DNA from: JANXQE01 sp035651635
Lineage (GTDB): Bacteria; Verrucomicrobiota; Verrucomicrobiia; Limisphaerales; UBA8199
Assembly (NCBI GenBank): GCA_035651635.1
Contig: DASRFK010000143.1
Coordinates: forward strand, 1-53,922
Direction of reading: 5' to 3'
DNA length: 53,922 nucleotides
The notes beneath the pieces are model-generated. The model had not been told where the DNA came from and searched no databases. It worked only from the letters and a program-made list of their open reading frames with translations. Position 1 is the stretch's first letter, and each line of letters begins with the position of its first letter. A program made the position numbers and the translations under genes. Of this stretch, positions 1 to 8,963 are shown piece after piece.

Positions 1-120
1 TGCCCGCGCGCCGGCGCGCGGACTTGCAGTCCGCAGAGATATGAAACAATCCGGCGGTCGAAAGGTTTCATATCAGCCGGTGCTCGGGTCTTTGCGCGGG
101 CAAGATGCCTGCCCGCCGCC
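1..120. repeat. GC-rich palindromic intergenic region upstream of purM
   Basis: Bases 1-9 (TGCCCGCGC) pair with 94-102 (GCGCGGGCA). Nested inside is a perfect 10-bp inverted repeat, GATATGAAAC at 38-47 against GTTTCATATC at 65-74, with a 17-base loop. The CCCGCGCGCCGGC stretch resembles the end of the palindromic element at 24490-24616, so this is probably a member of a dispersed repeat family. No gene is visible before purM. A role as terminator or structured leader is possible but not shown. Confidence 0.5.
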
Positions 121-166
121 CCTAAAAGTTGGACAACCTGGCGAGCGCAGTTAAGCTCTCCGCCCG

Positions 167-1225
167 ATGAAACAGAAAGCCTACGCCCAAGCCGGCGTCG
201 ATATTGATCTGGGCAACAAAGTTAAAGCGACGTTGCCGCGGTTATTGGCAGCGACGCATCGACCGGAGGTGCTGGGTAAAGTGGGTGGCTTCGGGGGCTT
301 ATTCGCGCTGAACACACGCAAGTATCGCCAACCGGTGCTGGTGTCTAGTGTTGATGGCGTCGGCACAAAGCTGAAAATTGCTTTTGCCATGGGCCGTCAT
401 GACAGCATCGGCCAGGACCTGGTTAATCATTGTGTAAACGATATCGCCGTTCTGGGCGCTGAGCCGTTGTTTTTTCTCGATTATCTCGGTACAGGCAAGC
501 TGGAACCGCGCGTTTTCGCAGAGATCCTCCAAGGCTTCGCCAAGGCGTGCGCAGAGAACCATTGCGCTCTGATTGGTGGCGAGACGGCGCAGATGCCCGG
601 CTTTTACCAGCCGGGAGAGTACGATGTCAGTGGCACGATTGTGGGCGTGGTTGACAAGGATCGCATGCTGGACGGCAAAGCCATCCGCCCCGGGGACGCC
701 GTTATCGGCTTGGCTGCCAGCGGCCTGCACACGAATGGGTATTCCCTGGCTCGAAAAATTCTTTTCGAGCAGATGAAGCTAGAACCCCGCGGACGTTTGC
801 CGGGACTGGCCGGCAGTGTGGGCGAGGAGTTACTCAAGGTGCACGTCAGCTACGGGCCGTTGATTCAAAAGCTGCTTAAAAAGTTCAATCGCGCCGGTGT
901 CCTGGCAATCAAAGGTCTGGCGCATATCACGGGGGGCGGTTTTATTGATAATATTCCTCGTGTCCTGCCTCGCAACTGCGATGTAGTGATCCGCAAAGGA
1001 ACGTGGGAGGTCTTGCCCATTTTCGAGATCCTGCGCCGGGAAGGCGCGGTGCCTGAGCCCGAGCTGTACCAGGTATTCAATATGGGGATCGGGATGACGG
1101 TGATTGTCGCTTCGGACAAAGTTCAAGCTATCCGGAAGTTCATTGCTGCGGAGCAACAGAAGGCATGGGTGATCGGGGAAGTGGTGAAGGGCAGGGGCCG
1201 GGTCCGAGTCGTTGCTCAGGGCTAA
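167..1225 (+). CDS. purM: phosphoribosylformylglycinamidine cyclo-ligase (AIR synthetase)
   Basis: This cytosolic enzyme of de novo purine synthesis closes the imidazole ring, converting FGAM and ATP to AIR. The 352-residue product has the usual PurM length and two-domain AIRS layout. The N-terminal half carries VDGVGTK (about 62-68), NHCVNDI (about 88-94) and GGETAQMPG (about 137-145), which are ATP and substrate-site signatures. The C-terminal half carries the glycine-rich HITGGGF segment. The ATG at 167 gives the expected N-terminus; no strong Shine-Dalgarno is visible. purD lies about 1 kb downstream on the same strand, separated by an oppositely oriented FKBP gene, so the two purine genes are neighbours but not a simple operon. 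The assignment is very secure. Confidence 0.97.
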   Translation: MKQKAYAQAGVDIDLGNKVKATLPRLLAATHRPEVLGKVGGFGGLFALNTRKYRQPVLVSSVDGVGTKLKIAFAMGRHDSIGQDLVNHCVNDIAVLGAEPLFFLDYLGTGKLEPRVFAEILQGFAKACAENHCALIGGETAQMPGFYQPGEYDVSGTIVGVVDKDRMLDGKAIRPGDAVIGLAASGLHTNGYSLARKILFEQMKLEPRGRLPGLAGSVGEELLKVHVSYGPLIQKLLKKFNRAGVLAIKGLAHITGGGFIDNIPRVLPRNCDVVIRKGTWEVLPIFEILRREGAVPEPELYQVFNMGIGMTVIVASDKVQAIRKFIAAEQQKAWVIGEVVKGRGRVRVVAQG

Positions 1226-1271
1226 CTCCTTCGCCAAGGTCATGATCTCATGGCCTTCTGAGGTCGGATCG

Positions 1272-1303
1272 AAAAAACCCGGCCAGGTAGATCCGGCCGG
1301 GTT
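1272..1303 (-). terminator. intrinsic terminator for the FKBP gene
   Basis: AACCCGGCC (1276-1284) pairs with GGCCGGGTT (1295-1303) around a 10-base loop. On the minus strand the stem is followed by a T tract (the A run at 1272-1277). It sits just past the FKBP stop codon at 1327, so it fits a Rho-independent terminator for that gene. The stem could also slow transcription leaving purM from the other side, but there is no T tract in that direction. Confidence 0.75.
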
Positions 1304-1326
1304 ACGAGAGGGGCACGAGGAAGTGA

Positions 1327-2187
1327 CTATTTCTTGTCGCTTTTTTCGCTGTTGGTTTGAGCCTGCTTGGCGGCGTCTTCGGCTTTTATTACCTCAATCT
1401 TGGCGCCTTTTTTAAGCTCCTCAGCCGAGGGAACTTTGATAATGTCACTGGTTAGCGGCTGCGCGGCGGGTGCTGCGGCTGGAGGCGGTTCGATCCCCAG
1501 AAGCTCAACTTCGAAAATCAGAGTCGAGCCGGGTTCAATGCTGGCATTGCCCGTGTCGCCATAAGCAAGACTGGAAGGAATGTACAGCTCCCATTTCGAG
1601 CCTACCTTCATCATTTCGAGGGCGACCGTCCATCCCCGGACCACCCGGTTAACCATGAATTTGGCCGGCTGTCCGCGTTTAAAGGAGCTGTCAAACTCTT
1701 TGCCGTTGAGGAGCGTTCCTTTGTAGTTGACGCTGACGGTGTCGTTGCTTTTGGGAATCTCACCTTTGCCGTCGGTGATCACTTTGTACTGCAGTTCGGC
1801 GGTGCCTCCGTCAGGAAGGGGCACGGGTTTGGTCTGAACCCCAGGTTTAGTTTTGTTCTCGGCCAGGAAAGCTTCACCCTCTTTTTTGTTCTTTTCAGCG
1901 AGCTTGCGACGGGCTTCGGTCTGGTAGGTCCGGATAGCTTCCGAGGCTTGCATGTCGGTCAAACGCAGTTCTTTGCCGGCGAGCAGGTCGTTTATGGCCT
2001 GTACCGCGACATTCACATCCACGTCCATATTGCTGCGCTTAATCTGGTTGCCCCAAAACATGCCCACAGCATAACTGGCCTTTTCCTTCTCGTCCTTGAA
2101 AGCAGGTTTCTCGTCCGCCGCGCCCGCGCGCTGCAGTGCTGCGGTGGCCATCAGTGCAACCAACAGCCATTTCATTGCGATTCTCAT
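1327..2187 (-). CDS. exported FKBP-type peptidyl-prolyl cis-trans isomerase (Mip/FkpA-like)
   Basis: The 286-residue protein starts with a signal peptide (Lys/Arg start, hydrophobic core, cleavage near AGA-ADE around residue 24). A helical, charged dimerisation region typical of Mip/FkpA proteins follows (about 30-115, including KASYAVGMFWG). The FKBP catalytic domain covers about 125-232 (VSVNYKGTLLNGKEFDSS and PSSLAYGDTG are recognisable). The C-terminal tail is rich in Ala, Pro, Lys and Glu and looks disordered. It probably assists proline-limited folding in the periplasm. The gene is monocistronic, divergent from purD, and is followed by a good hairpin/T-tract terminator. The family call is secure; the natural clients cannot be inferred. 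Confidence 0.93.
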   Translation of the reverse strand: MRIAMKWLLVALMATAALQRAGAADEKPAFKDEKEKASYAVGMFWGNQIKRSNMDVDVNVAVQAINDLLAGKELRLTDMQASEAIRTYQTEARRKLAEKNKKEGEAFLAENKTKPGVQTKPVPLPDGGTAELQYKVITDGKGEIPKSNDTVSVNYKGTLLNGKEFDSSFKRGQPAKFMVNRVVRGWTVALEMMKVGSKWELYIPSSLAYGDTGNASIEPGSTLIFEVELLGIEPPPAAAPAAQPLTSDIIKVPSAEELKKGAKIEVIKAEDAAKQAQTNSEKSDKK

Positions 2188-2300
2188 ATTTGTTTTCTAC
2201 TTAATTTAGAGCAGTTCCGTGTACACTACCGCGCCGAAAAGTCCAGCCTGATCGATGCAAAATCTTTTGCTCTGAACCCATTCCTGTTTCAATCCTGGTT

Positions 2301-3596
2301 ATGAAGATTCTGGTGATCGGTTCGGGCGGGCGCGAGCATGCGCTGGTTTGGAAGCTGGCCCAATCGCCCCGGGCGGACAAAATCTGGTGCGCCCCAGGCA
2401 ATGCGGGAGTGGCAGGGGAAAGATTGGCCAAAAACGATTCAACCGTCGAATGCGTGCAGCTCCGCGCGGACGATCTGGCCGGGTTGGTTGCATTTGCCGA
2501 GGCGAACCGCGCCGATTTAACTGTGGTTGGGCCGGACAATCCGCTGGCGGCGGGCGTGGTCGACTTATTCCAGAGCAAAGGTTTGCAGATTTGGGGACCC
2601 AACCAACGGGCCGCTCAGTTTGAGGCCTCGAAAGCCTTTGCCCAACAATTCATGGAGAGGTACCAGATACCAACAGCCAGGGCGGGGGTGTTTTCCGAGC
2701 CAAAGCCAGCCCGCGCCTTCGTCGAGTCGCTCGGCGGCCGTTGCGCCGTTAAAGCGGATGGTTTGGCACTAGGCAAAGGCGTTCTGCTTTGCAGCGGCCT
2801 TGACGAGGCGCATAGCGCAATTGATCAAATCCTGGTCGAGAAAAGCTTCGGCTCGGCCGGCGCCCACGTTGTCATCCAGGAACTGCTGGAAGGCATTGAA
2901 ATCTCTTTGCACGCACTCTGCGATGGCACGACGGCCAGGCTATTTCCGACCTCGCAAGATCACAAACGCGCACTGGACGGCGACGAAGGCCTCAATACGG
3001 GCGGAATGGGCGCCTATTCTCCGGCCCCCTTCCTGAGTCCGGCGGGACTGGAGGAAGTGCAGAATAAAATCATCGCTCCGTGGCTCGCGGGGTGTGCCGC
3101 CGAGGGTATCGACTTTCGCGGGATCTTATACCCGGGGCTGATGCTTACGAAATCCGGGCCGAAAGTGCTCGAGTTCAATGCCCGGTTTGGCGACCCCGAA
3201 ACTCAGGTTTACCTGACCCGCCTGGCCGACGATTTGGTCGACTTGCTCGAAGCTAGCGCTAACGGGAATCTCGGCGCGCATGAACTCAACTGGCGTCCCG
3301 AAGCTTCCGTTTGCGTGGTGATGGCATCGCGGGGTTACCCAGGTGATTACGAAAAGGGGAGGCAGATCACTGGCCTCGACGCGGCCGGGGCGCTATCCAA
3401 TGTCAAGGTGTTCCACGCGGGGACCGGCTTGACCTCGGGTCGGGTAGTCACCAGCGGCGGTCGTGTCCTCGGCGTGACCGCGTGGGCCAAAGACGTGCGC
3501 GCGGCTCGCGAGGCGGCATACAACGCGGTTAGTGCGATTGACTTTGAAGGCGCGCAGTTTAGAAAAGACATCGCTTCCAAGGCACTCTGGAAATAG
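2301..3596 (+). CDS. purD: phosphoribosylamine-glycine ligase (GAR synthetase)
   Basis: This ATP-grasp ligase joins phosphoribosylamine and glycine to give GAR, the second step of purine synthesis. The 431 residues match the family length. The N-terminal Rossmann-like domain starts ILVIGSGGREHAL (about 3-15). The ATP-grasp domain shows KADGLALGKGV (about 151-161), TSQDHKRA and NTGGMGAYSPAP near residue 235, and the metal-binding stretch EFNARFGDPE. The C-terminal domain begins near ASVCVVMASRGYPG. The ATG at 2301 lies 113 bases from the divergent FKBP start, so both promoters should be in that gap. Nothing unusual was seen. Confidence 0.97.
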   Translation: MKILVIGSGGREHALVWKLAQSPRADKIWCAPGNAGVAGERLAKNDSTVECVQLRADDLAGLVAFAEANRADLTVVGPDNPLAAGVVDLFQSKGLQIWGPNQRAAQFEASKAFAQQFMERYQIPTARAGVFSEPKPARAFVESLGGRCAVKADGLALGKGVLLCSGLDEAHSAIDQILVEKSFGSAGAHVVIQELLEGIEISLHALCDGTTARLFPTSQDHKRALDGDEGLNTGGMGAYSPAPFLSPAGLEEVQNKIIAPWLAGCAAEGIDFRGILYPGLMLTKSGPKVLEFNARFGDPETQVYLTRLADDLVDLLEASANGNLGAHELNWRPEASVCVVMASRGYPGDYEKGRQITGLDAAGALSNVKVFHAGTGLTSGRVVTSGGRVLGVTAWAKDVRAAREAAYNAVSAIDFEGAQFRKDIASKALWK

Positions 3597-3747
3597 AGAG
3601 CTACGCTTTTGTGCGCGCAAGAACTGTCTGGGGTGTACATGCGGTGTTGCGCCTTGGGTTGCCGCGGATGCGGGCAGCCCGTTGGGCTTCCACAGGTGGG
3701 CCTGTCGGCCTTTACTTTCGGCAGGACATCACGCATTTTAGCCCGAC

Positions 3748-4800
3748 ATGATGAGACTACGGGTCGTATCCACTGCCATCGCTTTGCTGGTTGGCTGCAC
3801 AGTGCCGCTTTCGGCGCCGGCGGATACACCCCCTCCCGCACCGGACTTCAAAGAAGTCTATGATCTGATCCGGGAGCATCTGGTTCAAGTGGACGAGGCG
3901 GAACTCAATGCGACTGCGGTCAGGGCGCTGGTCGCGGCCATGGCGCCCAAGGTCTCCCTGGTGGATGACACAAACCTACCAGAGAACAGCCAGGCCGTGC
4001 TGGTCAGCAAAACAGCCCTTTTTGATGGACCCGTCGCCTATGTGCGCGTAGCGCGGGTAGATGCCGGTCTGGAGAAATCGATTCAGGAGGCCTGGCAACA
4101 GTTGGCCACCACCAATAAGCCCGCCGGGCTGGTGATGGATTTGCGCTTTGCCGGCGGCACTGATTATGCCGCGGCCGCGGCCGCGGCCGATTTATTTGTG
4201 AAAAAGGAGCAGCCCTTGTTGGACTGGGGCAAAGGCATGGCGCATTCGAGCGACAGAGAAAAAATCAGCGTGCCGCTGGCGGTGCTGGTCAATGGGAAAA
4301 CCGCGGCGGCCGCCGAGGCCTTGGCGGCCGCTTTGCGACAGGCCGGCGTCGGACTGATTCTCGGCAACCGGACCGCCGGCCAGGCCATGATTGCCCAGGA
4401 TTATCCGCTCAAGAATGGCGAGCGACTGCGCATTGCCAGCACCCCGGTTCTGCTGGGGGACGGGTCCGGCCTCTCCGGGAAAGGGGTGCAACCGGATATT
4501 TCTATTAATGTCTCGCCGGCCGACGAGCGCGCCTATTTCGCTGACGCGTTCCGCGAACTTGCTGCCCGCTCCGCCGCTCCAGGAGCAACCAACACTCTGG
4601 CCGGTTCGACCCGCGTGCACCGGCCCAGGTTCAACGAAGCCGAATTAGTGCGGGAGCGTCGAAATGGCGCCCCGCTGGAGTCGGAATTGGCCGGAACCGA
4701 CGAGGGTGACTCGGAGAAGCCGGCGGTGCGGGACCCGGTTCTAGGCCGGGCATTGGATTTTCTTAAGGGACTCAGCCTGGTTCGCTCCACGCGTTCTTGA
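3748..4800 (+). CDS. exported S41 (tail-specific protease)-like protein with lost catalytic residues
   Basis: The 350-residue product starts with a signal peptide (cleavage near APA-DTP, about residue 26). Residues about 90-250 follow the C-terminal processing peptidase fold: GLVMDLRFAGGTDY matches the LDLRNNPGG strand, and PLAVLVNGKTAAAAEALA matches the catalytic VNGGSASASE segment. In active enzymes the nucleophile is the Ser of GGSAS and the general base is the Lys of FGKG. Here the first aligns with Thr or Ala (GKTAAAAE) and the second with Gln (TAGQA). No PDZ domain is visible. I read it as a non-catalytic relative, perhaps a scaffold or regulator of periplasmic proteolysis. The C-terminal 80 residues are charged and look disordered. 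It sits 51 bases upstream of the phosphatase-RpiB-GlyA fusion and may be co-transcribed with it. Confidence 0.72.
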   Translation: MMRLRVVSTAIALLVGCTVPLSAPADTPPPAPDFKEVYDLIREHLVQVDEAELNATAVRALVAAMAPKVSLVDDTNLPENSQAVLVSKTALFDGPVAYVRVARVDAGLEKSIQEAWQQLATTNKPAGLVMDLRFAGGTDYAAAAAAADLFVKKEQPLLDWGKGMAHSSDREKISVPLAVLVNGKTAAAAEALAAALRQAGVGLILGNRTAGQAMIAQDYPLKNGERLRIASTPVLLGDGSGLSGKGVQPDISINVSPADERAYFADAFRELAARSAAPGATNTLAGSTRVHRPRFNEAELVRERRNGAPLESELAGTDEGDSEKPAVRDPVLGRALDFLKGLSLVRSTRS

Positions 4801-4851
4801 TTTACGCGTTGACGAGCAAAAGGTCCCGACCCAAGTTCAAATAAACTATTG

Positions 4852-7014
4852 ATGAAGACGGTCCTCTTCGTTTGCACCGGCAATGTCTGCCGCAGCCCAA
4901 TGGCTGAGGGGCTCTTTCGCCATGCCGTTCAGGGCCGGGGCGAGTACCGCGTGATGTCGGCGGGTTTGGGAGCGATGGAAGGCCAACCCCCCAGTCCGTA
5001 TGCCGTTCAGGCGGTCAAGGAGCTGGGTATTGATATCTCCGGTCAGCGCAGCCACATGCTCAGCTATGAGCTCGTGCAGCAGGCCGATTACATCTTCGGC
5101 ATGACCCATAGTCACATCGATACGGTGATGATGCTTTATCCCTTTGCCGCCGAGAAGACTTTCCTCCTGCGGGAATTCGACGAGACCCTGGACACATTCG
5201 AAAAAGACATCAGCGATCCCATCGGTGGTTCCTACGAAATCTACCTGACCTGCCGCGATCAAATCGAGCAGGGCATCCCCTCGCTTTTGCGCTTTATTGA
5301 ACACGGGCAACCCCAGGGCCTTGCGGCCTCCAAGCAAGCCACAGTCGCCCTGGGCGCCGACCACGGCGGTTTCCAACTCAAGGAGGAACTCAAGCGCTAC
5401 TTGGAATCACGGGGGGTTTCCGTTGCGGATTTTGGCGCTGCTTCGGAAGAACCCAGCGACTACAGCGACTTCGCGCACGTTGTCGGCCAGAGCGTGGCCC
5501 ATCGCCGGACCGAATTCGGAATCCTGATTTGCACGACCGGGCTGGGCATGAGCATTGCCGCCAATAAAGTTCCGGGTGTGCGCGCGGCCTTGTTGGCCGA
5601 TGAAGAAACGGCCGCGCTGGCCCGGCGCCACAACAATGCCAATGTGCTTTGCCTGGCCGGAAAAAACACCTCGCCGGAGCGGGCGACGCGGATCGTGGAC
5701 ACTTTCCTCGCCACACAATTCGAAGGTGGGCGCCACGAGCGCCGGATCAGCAAAATGGAAACCAAAATTATCCCAACCGATTTCAGACTTCAGGCCGTGG
5801 ATCCCGAAATTGCCGACGCGATCGAGCACGAGCGCCAGCGGCAGCAGGACAATATCGAGCTCATCGCCAGCGAGAATTTTACCAGCCCCGCGGTAATGGA
5901 GGCCCAAGGCTCGGTCTTGACCAACAAGTACGCCGAAGGCTATCCCGGTAAACGCTGGTACGGCGGCTGCGAGAATGTGGATGTGGTCGAGCGGCTGGCG
6001 GTTGATCGGGCCAAAGCGCTGTTCGGGGCCGAGCATGCCAACGTTCAGCCGCATTCCGGCAGCGGCGCCAACATGGCGGTTTACTTCGCTTTTCTCAAGC
6101 CGGGCGACAAGTTGCTGACGATGGACCTGACGCATGGCGGGCATTTGACCCACGGCAACAAGGCAAATTTCTCGGGCCGGTTTTTCGAAATTGTTCATTA
6201 TGGTGTTCGCAAGGATGACGAACGGATCGACTACGACCAATTGGCCGGCTTGGCGCGCGAACATCGTCCAAGGATGATCACCGTCGGGGCCAGTGCTTAT
6301 CCGCGGGTTATCGATTTCGAGCGAATGGGTCGGATCGCGCAGGATATTGAAGCCCTGCTGCTGGCGGACATTGCTCATATTGCCGGCCTGGTGGCCACCG
6401 GCTTGCATCCCAGCCCGGTCAAGCATGCCGACTTCGTTACCACCACGACGCATAAAACCCTCCGCGGCCCGCGTGGCGGGCTGATTCTATGCCGCGAGCG
6501 TTACGCCAAAGAAATCGACTCGCAAGCGTTCCCTGGCATTCAGGGCGGCCCGCTGATGCATGTGATCGCGGCGAAGGCGGTCTGCTTCCACGAAGCGCAG
6601 TTGCCGGGGTTCCGGGCATACCAGGAACAGATCGTTCTCAACGCCAAGGCCCTCGCGGAAGGAATGAAACGCAACGGTTTTCGATTGATTAGCGGCGGAA
6701 CGGACAATCACCTGATGTTGGTGGACGTGGGCGCGCGGGGACTGACCGGCAAGGACTGTCAGGCCGCGCTGGACCAGGCCGGCATTACCATCAACAAAAA
6801 CACCATTCCCTTCGAGACCCGGTCGCCCTTCCAAGCCAGCGGCATTCGCCTGGGCACGCCTGCCGTGACGAGTCGCGGGATGAAAGAAGCGGAGATGGCC
6901 GCCATCGCCGATATGATCAGCGAAGTGCTGCTGGATCTGAAGAACACCGAGGCCATTACCAAGGTGCGCCAACGCGTTCACGAACTTACGGCCCGCTTCC
7001 CGCTGCCCTATTGA
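4852..7014 (+). CDS. glyA: three-domain fusion: low-molecular-weight phosphatase, RpiB and serine hydroxymethyltransferase
   Basis: A single uninterrupted 720-residue reading frame from ATG 4852 (a TTG codon precedes it) encodes three enzymes. Residues 1 to about 150 are a low-molecular-weight protein phosphatase, with the C-X5-R loop CTGNVCRSP (Cys8, Arg14) and an acid-loop Asp in SDPIG. It could act on phosphotyrosine or phosphoarginine. Residues about 162-300 are RpiB, interconverting ribose-5-P and ribulose-5-P: GADHGGF, the catalytic Cys in GILICTTGLGMSIAANK, and ARRHNNANVLCLAG. Residues 302-720 are complete serine hydroxymethyltransferase, making glycine and methylene-THF, with the PLP lysine in TTHKTLRGPRGG (about Lys535). 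A Met (ATG at 5755) sits exactly at the RpiB/GlyA joint, so an internal start could also give free GlyA, but I see no strong Shine-Dalgarno there. All three active sites look intact. Confidence 0.93.
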   Translation: MKTVLFVCTGNVCRSPMAEGLFRHAVQGRGEYRVMSAGLGAMEGQPPSPYAVQAVKELGIDISGQRSHMLSYELVQQADYIFGMTHSHIDTVMMLYPFAAEKTFLLREFDETLDTFEKDISDPIGGSYEIYLTCRDQIEQGIPSLLRFIEHGQPQGLAASKQATVALGADHGGFQLKEELKRYLESRGVSVADFGAASEEPSDYSDFAHVVGQSVAHRRTEFGILICTTGLGMSIAANKVPGVRAALLADEETAALARRHNNANVLCLAGKNTSPERATRIVDTFLATQFEGGRHERRISKMETKIIPTDFRLQAVDPEIADAIEHERQRQQDNIELIASENFTSPAVMEAQGSVLTNKYAEGYPGKRWYGGCENVDVVERLAVDRAKALFGAEHANVQPHSGSGANMAVYFAFLKPGDKLLTMDLTHGGHLTHGNKANFSGRFFEIVHYGVRKDDERIDYDQLAGLAREHRPRMITVGASAYPRVIDFERMGRIAQDIEALLLADIAHIAGLVATGLHPSPVKHADFVTTTTHKTLRGPRGGLILCRERYAKEIDSQAFPGIQGGPLMHVIAAKAVCFHEAQLPGFRAYQEQIVLNAKALAEGMKRNGFRLISGGTDNHLMLVDVGARGLTGKDCQAALDQAGITINKNTIPFETRSPFQASGIRLGTPAVTSRGMKEAEMAAIADMISEVLLDLKNTEAITKVRQRVHELTARFPLPY

Positions 7015-7043
7015 ACAGGGGCCGGAACAATCTTTCGCTACGC

Positions 7044-7072
7044 TTGACACTTGTTTGGATGTGCGTCATGGT
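7044..7072 (+). promoter_or_regulatory. candidate sigma-70-type promoter in the rho leader region
   Basis: A perfect TTGACA (7044-7049) is followed after 17 bases by CATGGT (7067-7072), which matches TATAAT at three of six positions. It lies in the 266-base gap between the fusion gene and rho and would leave a leader of about 200 bases before the rho ATG. Long leaders are known for autoregulated rho genes in other bacteria. The weak -10 keeps this tentative. Confidence 0.35.
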
Positions 7073-7280
7073 ACGGCTGTAGTGATGACTGATTACCCTT
7101 GCTATGTGAGGGTTTACGGTTCACCTTTGCAGCACGCTCCCGGTCGAAGTAATCAAACTCTAATTGAACTGATTCATTCCTGAATCGTCCAATCAGGTGT
7201 ACCGGGGCGGACAACCAGCCTCGTGAAGATCTCTCCTGATCTCCACCGCTGAAACAATTTTAACTTAGACTAACTTATTT

Positions 7281-8879
7281 ATGCCGAGACCGATCAAAAG
7301 GCCCAAGACCAAGGCCGCTAAAGCCGCTTCGGGCGAGCTTCCCACCGAGGCCGGCCCGGAACCCGCGGATGTTCCCGCCGTAGCGCTGGCCGAAGCTCCT
7401 CCCGCCGAGGAACCAGCGTCCCACGCCCCCTCACCGGCGCCTGAACCTGCCGAACCATCCGATCAGGAACCGACCGCTTTCAGGAAGCAGCAGCGGCCCG
7501 CAAGTCAGCGCACGCCCGACAATGGCCCTGAGCAGGCCGTCCGGCGGCCGGCCCAGCCTTCGGCCGCGGCCGCGGCACGCGTCGATGGACGAAATGACGA
7601 CAAGGATCATATTGCCGCGACGTCCCTGAACATCGCCAAGCTTCAGGCTATGTCCATGTCTGAGCTCAACCAGATGGCGCGCGAGCTCTCGGTCGAGAAT
7701 TTCGGCACGATGCGCAAGCACGAGGTCATTTTCCATATCCTGCAAAAAAATGCGGAACGGGCAGGCGTGCTGTTCTCCGAAGGCGTGCTGGAAGTATTGC
7801 CCGAGGGCTTCGGCTTCCTGCGTTCGCAAAGCTTCAATTATCTGCCGTGCCCGGAAGACATCTATGTTTCGCCTTCACAGATTCGGCGCTTTGATTTGCA
7901 GACGGGCAACTTAATTGCCGGCCAGATCCGGCCTCCCAAAGAAAAGGAACGCTTTTTTGCCCTGCTCAAGGTTGAAGCCGTCGATCAGGAGGAACCGGAC
8001 AAGGCCAAGGACAAAACGCATTTCGATAATCTGACGCCGCTGTTTCCGAACAAGCGGTTCATTCTCGAAACTGCTTCGGATGAGCTTTCCACCCGGGTGC
8101 TTGACCTGGTTTGTCCCATCGGCAAAGGCACCCGCGGGTTGATCGTCGCCCCGCCGCGCACGGGCAAAACGGTTCTGATGCAGAAGTTGGCCAATGCCAT
8201 TCTGAAGAACAATCCCGAGGCGTACTTGTTCATCTTGCTGATTGACGAGCGGCCCGAGGAAGTCACGGATATGGAACGCTCCTGCCGTGGCGCCGAGGTC
8301 ATCAGTTCGACGTTCGACGAACCGCCCGAGCGGCACGTGCAAGTAGCCGAAATGGTCATTGAAAAAGCCAAGCGCATGATCGAGCACAAACGCGACGTGG
8401 TGATCCTCCTGGATTCCATCACGCGCCTGGCTCGCGCGTACAACACGGTCCAGCCGCACTCCGGCAAGATCCTCTCCGGCGGCGTGGATGCCAATGCCTT
8501 GCACAAGCCCAAACGGTTTTTTGGCGCGGCACGTAACATCGAGGAAGGCGGTTCGCTGACGATCATCGCCACGGCGTTGGTGGATACCGGCTCCCGAATG
8601 GACGAAGTCATCTTTGAAGAGTTCAAAGGCACCGGCAACATGGAAGTGCACCTGGATCGCGCCCTGGTCGATCGGCGGATTTTCCCTTCGATCAACATTG
8701 AACGTTCCGGCACGCGAAAAGAAGAGCTCCTCTATCATCCCGACGAATATAACAAGGTGGTGATCCTGCGCCGGGCTCTGACGGGTGTGCCGCCGGTGGA
8801 AGCGATGGAATTGGTGCTCAACAAACTAAAGAAAACCGGCTCGAATATCGAGTTCCTGCTCAGCATGGCGGTGAGTTGA
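7281..8879 (+). CDS. rho: transcription termination factor Rho
   Basis: Rho is a hexameric RNA-dependent ATPase that ends transcription. The 532-residue protein is longer than the roughly 420 of E. coli because of a Pro/Ala/Glu-rich, basic and probably disordered N-terminal extension (about 1-110). Then come the Rho_N helical domain (SELNQMARELSVENFG), the RNA-binding cold-shock-like domain (GVLEVLPEGFGFLR), and the motor domain with Walker A APPRTGKT (about 290-297) and Walker B VVILLD followed by SITRLARAYN (about 373-388). The C-terminal LVLNKLKKTGSNIEFL is typical. The ATG at 7281 is the first in frame. N-terminal insertions of this kind occur in other high-GC phyla, where they modulate RNA binding. 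The identification is very secure. Confidence 0.97.
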   Translation: MPRPIKRPKTKAAKAASGELPTEAGPEPADVPAVALAEAPPAEEPASHAPSPAPEPAEPSDQEPTAFRKQQRPASQRTPDNGPEQAVRRPAQPSAAAAARVDGRNDDKDHIAATSLNIAKLQAMSMSELNQMARELSVENFGTMRKHEVIFHILQKNAERAGVLFSEGVLEVLPEGFGFLRSQSFNYLPCPEDIYVSPSQIRRFDLQTGNLIAGQIRPPKEKERFFALLKVEAVDQEEPDKAKDKTHFDNLTPLFPNKRFILETASDELSTRVLDLVCPIGKGTRGLIVAPPRTGKTVLMQKLANAILKNNPEAYLFILLIDERPEEVTDMERSCRGAEVISSTFDEPPERHVQVAEMVIEKAKRMIEHKRDVVILLDSITRLARAYNTVQPHSGKILSGGVDANALHKPKRFFGAARNIEEGGSLTIIATALVDTGSRMDEVIFEEFKGTGNMEVHLDRALVDRRIFPSINIERSGTRKEELLYHPDEYNKVVILRRALTGVPPVEAMELVLNKLKKTGSNIEFLLSMAVS

Positions 8880-8963
8880 GAGCGGGCGCGGCGCTCAGCG
8901 CTCAGTTTTCAGTTTTGAGTTCTTGGTTTTTAGTGGCGCTGTTTACCTCCGGGCGGGGGAGGG

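Noticed and set aside
5700..5760. Frameshift or missing stop between RpiB and GlyA
   Set aside because: The frame is continuous with normal codon use and an ordered linker, so a genuine fusion is simpler, though a sequencing error cannot be excluded without reads.
5407..6453. Long minus-strand frame inside the RpiB-GlyA region
   Set aside because: It is the antisense shadow of conserved enzymes, with His/Gly/Arg-rich sequence and no recognisable domain.
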